Assembly (NCBI GenBank): GCA_036023115.1
Contig: JAYKKT010000059.1
Location: forward strand, 5,857,001-5,921,000
Length of the DNA stretch: 64,000 nucleotides
Origin: Brasenia schreberi
Lineage: Eukaryota; Streptophyta; Magnoliopsida; Nymphaeales; Cabombaceae
Direction of reading: 5' to 3'
Part shown: positions 31,329-43,300 of the stretch, piece after piece
Layout: every line of letters starts with the position of its first letter
How positions within the stretch are numbered: the first letter of the stretch is position 1
The notes under the pieces: generated by a model
What the model was told of the DNA's origin: nothing
Database searches by the model: none
What the model saw: the letters and a program-made list of their open reading frames with translations, nothing else
Position numbers and translations under genes: made by a program

Positions 31329-34300
31329 ATGCCTGAGACGGTGGCGGAGGAAGAGCGACTCGCTTCCTTGTTGGAGCAGCAGAAACTTCAGGTTCTTCTT
31401 CTTATTACTCTTCTGTAATAACTTTTCGCGTTCTAAGAGAATGAGGGATTATGTGATTCTTTTTTGACAAATGGGTGGTGTCTTTTCTCTAAGCCCGACG
31501 AACCTATCATCGAAGACGTCAAGGACGACGACGAAGACGACGACGACGACGACGACGACGATGAAGACGACGAAAAGGACGAAGCTGGTGAATCTCTCTC
31601 TCTTCCTCTCTCTCCGTTTGACAAATGGTGTTTTGGTGTTTGACATTCTGAGTGATGCCTATGCAACATTTTCTGGTTTCTCTTGATCGGGTTGGTAGAT
31701 TGGTTTCATCTACTATCTAGGGTTGAGTCATTCGTAAGGATTGAAGTATGGCGTTTCTTTGACCGTTTGGAGGCCGAATTGGTCTCGTGTGGATGAAAAC
31801 CCAGATTAGAATGAGTTTATGGTGTTGAAAAATGAGGTCTTTTTCGATAGTGCATGTGGTTTTGGCTCTTATGGATGGACCTTTTTTTGCTTTGCGTATT
31901 TGAAGCCCATCATCGTCCCTTTCCGAGTACCATTTTTGCGAATCAGTATTCCTTTCAATAGGATGTGAATAGTAGACAAAACTTCTCTTCCCATTTGTAT
32001 AGATGAAAATTGTGACCTGAATTGGTATGAGATATTACTATTTGGCCAAAATGCAGCCAAATTTTGGTGGTTCCTACATGGTTTGTTGAAAAGTGTATCA
32101 AACGTTGATTTTTAGTTGGGAGTGTCGGTGAGCTGGTTTCATAGACTCGTTATTGTACTGATGTCGTCTGTTTATAGAACTTTAATGGAATTCTTATTTT
32201 GTATCATGTTTTTTGGCTTGTTTTTGTCATTTATATTTATTCTTTAGGATGTTTGTGCATGTACCTTGCTTGGCTCAACGGCAGGCGGGGAATTTCTAGA
32301 TTTTTATAACATATGTTAAAGAGTACATTATTGGATCTCGGGTTTGGAATGAATTATAATCTTGTTCATGTATTAACCAGGGGTATTTCTATCTTTCAAG
32401 TTATAACAGCCCTATATAAACCATGCTTAAAGAAAATCTAATAAAAAAGAAGAAACCAGCACCCTTGAGGAACCCGCTACCGTGTGGGTGGTGAAGGGAC
32501 GATTGTTGGGAGTAACTTGATGCCTTGTAATTTCTGTTGATTCTTTTCAATAAAGTTTAGTTTATAACATGCTATAAGAGGCTATCAATCCACGACGGGT
32601 GGCAGCAGGCTTGTCAAATATCTCGGTTGATGCATTCGGCAGCGAATCTTAGACGATTGATTTTTTTTAAGGTACATACAAGAAAAACAACCTATCCTTG
32701 TCTCATACAACAATTTGTTTATTTAAGACCTAAAGAAAGGGAGAGTATTTATGACATAAAGGGGGAGTATTGATGTTGAGGAGAAGATTAACTCATTTCA
32801 AATCACAAACGTAAAGCTAGATGACAATTGTTTTTCGAATGGTCCATATCTATAGAGTTGGAGTTTTCGCTAGAGAAAAATGGGACTACCTAATGGGACC
32901 CCTCTAACAACCTGACGAGGACGACCCAAAGTTCTCGATATGGAGGAGAGAAGATGCCTTAGTTACTTCATGGTTATTACAGTCTATGAGTCCTTCCATT
33001 AGAATAACATTTATGTACTTCGGATCAACAATTGAGATCTAGAGACTAGTTTCACTTTCAAAAGCCTATTCACGAAAGAAGAATGTTTCAAAAGGGTATG
33101 AGCTATTGGAAAAAATGAAAAAGTGGAAACAAGCCAATATGTTAATCAATGAATATTATGGAGAGCTAAGAGGATTGTGGAATGAATTGTGGTTTTTTAC
33201 TCAAGTCAAGTGCAATGCATGCTTTAAGGAGAGAACTGAATAAATGAAAAAGAGGAAAGTCTTTGACTTCCTATGAGTAGTTTCTTTCAAATACAAAGCA
33301 ATCAAACTTAACATTTTTGCCAGGGAAGAACTTCCATCATTAGGAATTGCATACTCTCTTCTTTTCTGAGAAGAAGATAGAAGAAAACTCATAAAAGATG
33401 TGAGCATTAATGAAAAAAGTGCATTCTATGGAAAAAATCAGAGTCACCAAGAGAGAGGAAGAGAAAGTTATGGCGATCAAGATAGAGATTGTGGTTCCTT
33501 TTCCAATAATGGGAAAGAGAGACTAAGTGTCCTCATTGTGCGAAAACACAACATACAAAGGAATAATATTGGGAGTTTGTTGGTGGACCGACTACGTATA
33601 GAAACAAGACCTACTATACTGATACATTTGAGAAGTCAACAGAATGCACAAATAAGAATACAATTTCTGAGTTGTTGAAACGTATTGATGGGTTAGAGTC
33701 CCTACTTGAAGACCATCCCTCTACCTCAGAGTCTCGGGCAGCTGCCACTCACTCCACCAACTCACTCCACCTCCATGGCTAGTGGTAACACTTTATGTTT
33801 TTCTTGAACATGGATTATTGATTCAGGTGTTAATAGATGGATCTCGTTCTCCCATGATTGGGAAGGGCAACCTGAAGGCTCAGTTCTTTGATTTATAATA
33901 TGTCTATCATGTTTCTAACTTTCTAGTGAATTTATTATCAATTAGTTTCTTGACAAAATGCCTCAATTGCTCAATAACTTTCTCTGCTTTTGGTTGTGTA
34001 TTTCAGGATCTAAAAACAAAAAAGATCATTCGTTCGTGGTAACTTGCGAGGAGGGCTACTTAAAAAACCTCCCTCATCACTATTGACTTCATACTCTATA
34101 GTAGTATCATCAGAAGAAAAATTAAAGACATGGCACAATCAATTGGGTCATCTACCTATATAAAAGCTTCAATAAATAGTTTTAAATCTCAATCCTGAGT
34201 GTAATAAAGTTGTTCTTGAATGTGATGTATGTCAAAGGGCCAAACATCATAGTTAGTTTTACTTCTAGTGAGTCCAAGGCATCACAACCATTTGAATTAG

Positions 34301-37300
34301 TATATTATGATATTTGGGGTCCTTTTTCGGTAGTTTCTTTGAATGGTTATAAATACTTTGTTTCCTTCATTAATGACTATTCCAGGTTTACTGTGGTTTA
34401 TCTCATGAAATCAAAAGACGAAGTTTGTGCAATATTTCTATATTTTCATAAATTCATTGAAAATCAATTTAATTATTTCTTAAAGATTCTTCGGTCCGAT
34501 AACTGGGGAGAATGTACGTTAGGCCACTTAGAGGACTATTTGAAAAAACATGAGATTCTACACCAAACATCTTATGACTATTCCAGGTTTACTATGGTTT
34601 ATCTCATGAAATCAAAAGACGAAGTTTGTGCAATATTTCTATATTTTCATAAATTCATTGAAAATCAATTTAATTATTTCTTAAAGATTCTTCGGTCCGA
34701 TAATTGGGGAGAATGTACGTTAGGCCACTTAGAGGACTATTTGAAAAAACATGAGATTCTACACCAAACATCTTGTTCTTCTTATACTCCCCAACATAAT
34801 GATGTTGCAAAAAGAAAGAATAGACACATTCTCAAGGTTGTCATAACATTACTCGTTGGAGGCCATACTCCAAAATATTATTGGGGTGAAGTTGTTCTTA
34901 CCTCTTTATCTTATTAATCGGATACCCAATTCCATTCTCAATGGAGAGCCACCTTACAAGATCATAAAATCAGAGGATAAGTTGTTTAATGTTCACCCCG
35001 AGTGTTTGGTTGTGTATGTTATGTATACGTACACTCTCATATTAGAGATAAGTTTTGATCCTAGAGTCATCAAATGCATATTTATTGATACTCATTAAAA
35101 AAGGATCATAACTGTTATGATCCAAATACTCATAAGATTTATGTCCCTTTGGATGTTACACTCTTTGGGTTTGCTCCTTTTTTCTTCCCAAAAGACGAAT
35201 CCTCAAGTGTCTCTCTGACTCCTTCTGTCTTACCCATTAGTCCTACCTTCATAGAACCTGATACTTTGGAAGATACTGGAGGTGACCGAGTCATAAAGGA
35301 GACATAGGTGAATGCTCAAGGAGAGAGAAGTGTAGTAATGCCTAATGCTTAAGTTATCTCGAACATTGATCCTTCCACAATTGTTGATCCAAATCAATCA
35401 TAGGAAAATGAGTTAAATCTTCCTATTTCAGTATGAAAAGGTAAGAGGAATTGTACATTATATCCAATTTTTAGGTTTATCTCTTACCACAGTACTTCAG
35501 AAAAATATAAGGAATTTGTGAAGAATGCAGAAAGTACACAAGATACCCAAGAACTTCAATGAGGCTTCTAAATCTACACAAAGGAGAGAAGCCATAACAT
35601 GCGAATTATAGGCTCTAGAGAAGAATCATACTTGGGACATTGTTACTTTGCTAGAAGGAAGAAGCCTAGTCGGTTGCAAATGGTCCACACTGTCAAATTC
35701 AAAGTTGATGGGAGCCTAGAACACTATAAGACAAGGTTACTTCAAAAGGGTATAGTCAATCATATGGGATAGACTATATTGAGACATTTGTTTCAATTAC
35801 AAAACTAACTACTATTTAGGTTATCATAAGTCTAGCTGCATATAAAGTATGGGATATGTGGCAACTTGATGTGAAAGATGTGTTTCTGTAGGGCTGAAGC
35901 AATCTCGTAAAGCGTGGTTTGAAAAATTCAGTGATGGCATCGTTAACCTTATAAGTACTAATGATCATGCATTATTTATGAAAAAGGGAAAAGAGATTTC
36001 TCTACTAATAGTCAATGTAGATGATATAATTGTTACGAAGAAATAAATATGTTGAAGATAAAATTACACCAATTATTTGACTTGAAGGACCTCGGCAAAT
36101 TACATTTCTTGGGAATAAAAGTACTCTACTCAAATAAAGGTATATTTGTAACACAAAAAATACACAATGGACTTGCTCAAGGACACAAAAATGATAGACG
36201 GCAAGAAAAGTGACACTCCAATGGATCCAAATATCAAATTATACCTTGGAGATGTTTAAGATTATAATGATGTCGGTATGTATCAAAGATTAGTTGGTAA
36301 ACTGCTCTACCTTACTATTGCTTATGCAATGGGAATGGTGAGTAGACTTATGTATTCTCCTACTAAACACAATATACAAGCAGTATACCACACTCTGAGA
36401 TATCTGAAAAGGTCACCAGGCAATACTGCTAATAGATGGCATCTCGATATTGAAATATTTACGTATGCAGATTGGGTTATATCATGGGATGATAGGAAGT
36501 CTATTTCTGGCTACATCACTGTGATTGGTGGGAATATTGTTTCATAAAAGACAAGCAATAGTGGCTCGATCGAATATCGAGCCATTGCACAAGGAATGCA
36601 CGAAAGAATATGATTAAAATCCACAATGACTGAATTAGATATGAAACCATACAATAGTATTTCTCTTTATTGTAACACTAAGGGAACTATGCATATTGCT
36701 TCCAATCATGTTTAAAAACTAAGCGCATTGAGATAGATTGTCACTTTATACACGAGAAGGTTGGATCAAGGAATTTCAACTCATTTATATCTCTTTGCAA
36801 GAACAATGTGCTGACTTTTTCAGAAAGGTTATCATGAGACCAAATCTTACGAATATCCTTAGTAAATTGGGAGTTATCAATATCCTTTTCCCAATATGAG
36901 GAGTGTCAAAGAGTACATTATTGCGTCTCAGGTCTGGAATGTATTATAATATGGTCCATGTATTTAACCAGAGGTATTTCTGTCTTTTAAATTATAACAG
37001 CCCTATATAAACCATGCTTAAAGAAAACCTAATGAAAAGGAAGAAAACAACAGCCATGAGGAACCCGCTATTGTGTGGGTGGTGAAGGGCCGACTGCTGG
37101 GATAACTTAATTCCTCATAATTTCTGTTGATTCTATTTAATAAAGTTTGGTTTATAACACCATACACTTTAGTAGTTCTCACTTTATGATAAGACATTAA
37201 TGCAGGTGACCTAAACATAGTTCCCAGGTTTAAGGGTCATCATGTTAAGAGGGACTGAGCTTCTTACCTTGTAACGCATAATTGTGCTCCATATCCCAGC

Positions 37301-40300
37301 TTTTCTGCAAGGTGGGATTATATATGGTCCTCCTTCCATTTTCTCTTGGATGCTTTTACTGTCAATATGTTGCTTTAGATGCAAGCATAAAAGAATGGAA
37401 AATTCCACATTGTGGAGGCTTATGCCTTTTAATCCATAGATGTTCTTTCTCCCATAATCACTTAAAAGAGTTAAGCATAGAACCTTTAGCATGGGAACAA
37501 TAATCCAAGTATTTTAGATGAATCTTATATGGCTTTGGGTAATGACTAACGAATATTTATAGACATAAAAGATAACAATAACTTGTTTCCATGATAAAAT
37601 TCCTCCTTATCTTTAAGCCCATATCCTTTTACCTTGGTATGGTTAAACTAACAAAGTGCATTAAAGATGTAGGCAATACAAAAGTTGAAATTAGTACAAA
37701 CTGCATCCCCTAGAAAGACAACTTTAAATGCCCAAAAGATTGACAAGTATTGGAGATTTGATGAAGATGTCACACACAGAACTAATACTAATAGGCTAAG
37801 ATGGATGGGTGCATTTAGAATGATAAACATGTGCAGAAGATGTTAGTAACAGAAATGAAGATGTTGAGGTGAAGGTGTCAATGTTGTAGCACTTTATTCT
37901 TATTATACTATGTATTTATATGTATTTTGTCTATAGAGTTTTCGATATGATTCTTGTCTGTTATTAAAAATGGTTTCGAATTGTTAGGTAGGAGTGTGTA
38001 TGGTGTACATCATATCATATCGTAACATATGAGGGTGTATTTTGCTCTTATAATATTTTTGAAACTTTCTACGAAAAGTTCTACACATCTCAACAAGATG
38101 CCGTTAAAGCTCTTTTTGTAAAGAACCCCTCCCAAAATCACATATCGGGTTGAAATTTTTCGAATACAAGTTGTCTTTAAAAGAAACAAATTCGGGGAAT
38201 CCTCCATTTTCTAAAAAGTTTTTAATGTCGTGAAACCAAGGTTTTTCAATTGATTTTTGGTCATTTTGGCAAATCTCCAAATCGTGAGTGGATGGAGTGG
38301 GTGAGTGCCAAATTTCTAAGCATCGAGTCCCCGTGGTGGGGTCGACTCTTAGAAATGAGCCTAGGAATGAGAGGGCATCAGCAATGGTTTTATCCTCTCT
38401 ACCTATGTGGGTGAGTCAGTGTGCATGACTTAAAGGAATCGACCAACTGGGTAGCCAATTTGTGGTAGGGGTATAAGTTTTTCATTTTTGACTTGCCAAA
38501 TTTTAAAAACTTGGTTTATAACAAGCATAGAATCCCCAAAGACTTCAATAAATGCTGCCCCTAGATTTTTCTAAATTTTTAGGCCTTGTATGAGTGCTTC
38601 ATATTCAGTCACATTATTTGAGCACGAAAAATCTAGTCGAATGGCAATTGAGATTTCTCCCTTTTCTAGAGATATGAGGATGATTCCCACACCTGGCACT
38701 TATTGATTCTTTGCCCCATCAAAGTACATCTTCCATACTCAATCTTTATTAAAACAATTTGCTAAAACATGGTTTTGAAAGATACCTTCATCGGGTATTT
38801 CATCAAGTATGGGATATGTATCTTTAAGAGGCAATTCGACCACATGATCAGTTAGGGTTTGTCCCTTAATGGAGTTTTGATTATGAAACTTTAAATCATA
38901 CTCCATTAAGAGGAGCTGCCATTTACCTAGCCTACCCTTTAGGATAGGTTTTTCAAACAAGTGCCTGATTGGATCAAGCTTAGACACTATCCAAATTTCA
39001 TGATCTAGGAAATAATGTCTAAACTTTTGGTAAGCCCATACCAAGGCCAAGCACGTTTTCTCCATGGCGATAATTTCTTTCATATGCCAATAGAGTTTTC
39101 GAAATATAGTAAATAAGATATTCCTGAAGACTATCATCCTCATATTGAGCAAGCAAAGCACCCAATGCATTCGCATGAATGGAAATATAAAGCAATAATG
39201 GTTTTCCTTGCTTTGGATGTTTTAAAATCGGAGGATTTACCAAATAAGTTTTCAATCTTTCAAAAGCCTTTTGGCAATCGGAATCCTATTCAAATTTAAC
39301 TCCAGCCATCAAAAGCCTATTGAAAGGTTCGCATCTTGTTGCTAAATTAAAGATAAATCTCCTAATTGCTTGGAGTCGACCTTGGAGGCTTCGGATTTGG
39401 GTCAAGTTTGAGGGTGGAGGCATGTCTATGATGGCTCGACACTTAGAGGCAGTGTTGTCTGACGCGTATCGTATTGTGTATCGCTGGGCTCCACGATACG
39501 GGCGTATTGTATCGTATCGTATCATACTTTAATATTAAAATAATACAAAAATTAATTAAAAAATAGTAAAAAATCGAAAAAAATCAAGAAAAATTTGATA
39601 ATTGCTTTAAATTCATATAATGTAAGTTTAGTACAGATTGAGCATTTAACATTGAACAATTGCATCCAAATTTACATATTTTGAATCCAAAAAATAAAAT
39701 ACAGACATAATTTACACTTTAGAGTACACTATAGTTACATATAATGTTACATTTTACAAATTGTAATCAGGATCATCAACTAAATAATCTTCATCTTCTC
39801 CTTGTTGCAGATCCTCATCATCATCAGCCATAACCACACCTTCTTCTTCAAAATCAAATTCTTCATCTCCATAATGTTGTTGCGCTCCTTCCAAATTAAT
39901 CCAGGCAACGTCTTCTTCTATTAGGAGGGCATTTTCTTCAGTGTCTTCCATAACCCAATCTTCTAATATCTCAAAATCATCCAAACTTATTGGATCGAAT
40001 TGACTTTCTTCTCTATTTACTTTTTTTAATTGCCTACGACACAAACAAAGATAAACAATTAGTAAGTAATATTAACAATTAAAAACTGAAGTTAAATAAT
40101 ATTGAATTGAAAATTTGAAAGTAATACAACATTACCTTTCACGAAGGCACATGTTACAACGAATATAAACCAAATCATTAAGCCTTTTATGTTCCAACCT
40201 GTTGCACTTTTTTGTATGGATGTGTTCAAAAACACTCCAATTTCTTTCACAACCTGTTGCACTACAGGTTTGGCTTAAGACTCTAACTGCAAAATCTCTA

Positions 40301-43300
40301 AGGTTTGGACAATCACTTCCAAACCTGTTCCACCAAACATCTGTAAAAAAAATATAAACATTAGAGACATAATAATCCACAGTAATGTAAGATGCAACTT
40401 AAATATGAAAATAAACAATGTACTTGGACGCATCGTAGAGCGGTTGCGAATTGCAACAGGCAAACTCATCAAGTGAAGAGCATTATCATATATCTCCATC
40501 TCTCGATGTATCGCATCTACTATGCTCTCATCAGGGACTAATCTGTCGATGCATTCAATGATTTCTCGATTAACCTCACCGTCCCTTTTGAAGGTTGCTG
40601 AGTACCTCAATGATGGGTTTAGATAGTAGGCTGCTGCATGAATAGGCTGATGCAATTGTTTATTCCATCTACTATCAATTATTTTCCACACGGGCACATA
40701 ATCTCTTTTTTTCCATTAAAGTTATTTCTGATCGCTTCTTTTGCCCTGTCCATGGCTTCATAAAGGTAGCCCATAGATGGTTTCTCCTCGCTGTCAGTCA
40801 ATCTCAAAACTTTCACTAAAGGACAAGTAATTTTCAATAATCTGATACATGCATTCCAAAATGAACTTCTAAAAACCGTTTCTGCAATCTCATTTAACTT
40901 TTTGTTCCTTCTGTTTTGTGGCAACTCTGCAAATTGTTGCCACTCACTCATTTGAGGAGAACATTCTCTTTAAAGCTTGCTTCTGTCTCACAATACTCTG
41001 TACAGATAAGAAGTTTGTTGCGAACCGAGTTGCAGCTGTGCGAAGAAGCTCTGCACCTTCTATGTATCTCCTCATCATATACAAAACAAATGCATGGTTG
41101 TAAATGAATTTTGTAATATCTTGGCAACACTCAGTTGCTGCCTTTATTTCATCCATCTCACCAATGTTCTCGAGGATGAGATCTAAACAATGGGTTGCAC
41201 ATGGTTTCCAGTAGAAAGTCCCATAAATATCAGCTAACTCCTTTCCAGCTGCTTTGTAGTTAGCTGCATTATCTGTAATCAATTGGACTACATTTTCTAG
41301 CCCAACCTCCTGTATAACCTTATCAAATTCCTCTCGTAGGATCTCTGCAGTGTGCCTCTCCTCTGACATATCTAGAGATCTCAAAAACATGAGTCCTTTA
41401 GGACAATATACAAGAAAGTTTAGCAATGTTCTTCCTCGCCTATCGGTCCATCCATCTGCCATGATAGTGCATCTTGTTTCCTTCCACGATTGTCTTAAAG
41501 TCGAACAGTATTGCTGCACTTCAATGACGGTCTAATCTAATATCTTCCCTCTCAACTTCTGATAAGAGGGCATCCTGTATCCTGGACCAATGTTAGCAAT
41601 TGCATCTGTCATTGCTTGAAAATGAAAAATGTTTGCTGCATTAAATGGAATGCATGCATCATAAAACCATCTGCCCACTACAAGGTCTGCTTGATCGTGC
41701 AGTTGTTCTAAAGCCATAGTAGCACGAATTCTTGGCTGAGCACCAGTTGTAGTGGAAGGAGGAAAGAACGAATGTATGCTAGAAGAAGCTCTTCCTTTAC
41801 TCCTTTCTGAACTTCCTCTTCTGCCACCTCCAAAGTCTTCAGCTGCAACCCTCTTTCCTCTGCTAGGTGCTCGCAAACTACTACTACCAATATCTGTTCT
41901 AACATCTGAAGGCAAACTATCAGTGAATCCAACTCCAGTGGCAGTAGCATCATCAGCTTCTTCACACATCTGAAAATCATCATTTTGTTGTCTCCTTTCC
42001 AGTATGCTCTCAATCATCTGCAAACATTGCCATTTAATACCTTCTGGTATACTTCTAACTCTGCCTGTGCATGGAGCAACTTCTTTTCTGGTTCCTGTTA
42101 GGTGGTGTTTCAACCTTGAAATTCCACCACTAATCACCTTTTCACAAAATAAACATATGATTTTTAACCTTGAACCCTCAACTGGTATATCCCACTGCCA
42201 TGCCGGATCATTAGACTTTGAATGAGAGTCTCTACCACCCCTTCCTGCCATCTCAATGGAGTACTTTAATTCAAACAAAAACCTAAAAATAAAAGCACTT
42301 CGTAAATCCCCCAATCTTCAAATAACACTTAAATCGAGTGTCTCCCACTTCATGAATGCAATAAAAATCGTATACACACACTTAATTACTTCATATTTGG
42401 TCATTCAAAAAAAAAAACCGAAATAACACAAAAAAACAATAAATATAAAGGAAAAAAATTGAAAAAAACATTAAAAATATACCTAAATCCGAGTTTGGAG
42501 GCTTGGACGGACACCGTAGGGCACGATTTTAGAGCTTTGAACACCAAGGAGGCGAAAACCGACTCTTAGGGAGCTTGAAGAACCCAAAAGGAGAGAGGAA
42601 ACCCGCGAAAAATCACGGGTTTCTCTCGGGCCGGGACCCTTTATAAGGGTCCCAGGGCGTATCGCCCTTATCGTACGATACGGTGCGATACGGACAACAC
42701 TGCTTAGAGGGGTCGACTTCTATGCCCCTTTGGCTTACTATGAACCCTAAGAGTTTTCCCAATTTCACTCCAAAAACACATTTTTGAGGGTTTAGCTTCA
42801 CCTTATAAAGCCTAAGTCTTTCGAAAACTTTTTGCAAAGATTCTATATGTGTGCATCGGGTTTTTTATTTTACCAAAAGATCATCCATATATACTTCCAA
42901 GAGCTCATGGATTTGATCATAAAAAGTGGTAGTCATGGCTCTTTCGTATGTGGCACTGGCATTTTTCGAACCAAATGGCATAACCATATAACAGTACGTG
43001 ACCTAAAGTGTAGTAAAAGTAGTTTTTGCCTGATCTTTTGGTGCTAACCTGATTTGATTATAACTTGAATAGCTATCCATAAAAGAAAACATTTCATGAT
43101 TTGCAGGGCTACCCACTATCAAATCAATGTTTGGAAGAGGAAAATTATCTTTTGGAGTGGCTTTGTTCAAATTTCTAAATTCAATGCAAATTCGAATTTT
43201 CCCATTGGATTTCTGAACCGCAAGAATATTTGAAAGCCATTCCGAATAAGCAATGTGTTTTATAAATCCGGCTTTTAAAAGATCTTCTAAACCCTCTTTC

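Larger units (their letters stand above)
32314..37159 (+). mobile_element. Near full-length Ty1/copia retrotransposon in NAC alpha intron 2
   Basis: Two LTRs of 256 bp each (32314-32569 and 36904-37159) bound a 4,846-bp element in the sense direction of the host gene. A degenerate primer binding site (TGCTATAAGAGGC) follows the left LTR, and a purine stretch (ATATGAGGAG) precedes the right one. Flanks acata and ccata are a likely 5-bp target duplication with one mismatch. The two LTRs differ at a moderate number of sites, so the insertion is not recent. Confidence 0.92.

Noticed and set aside
31433..31686. Minus-strand and alternate-frame Ser, Val or Thr-rich frames
   Set aside because: They are shadows of the GAC repeat in NAC alpha exon 2.
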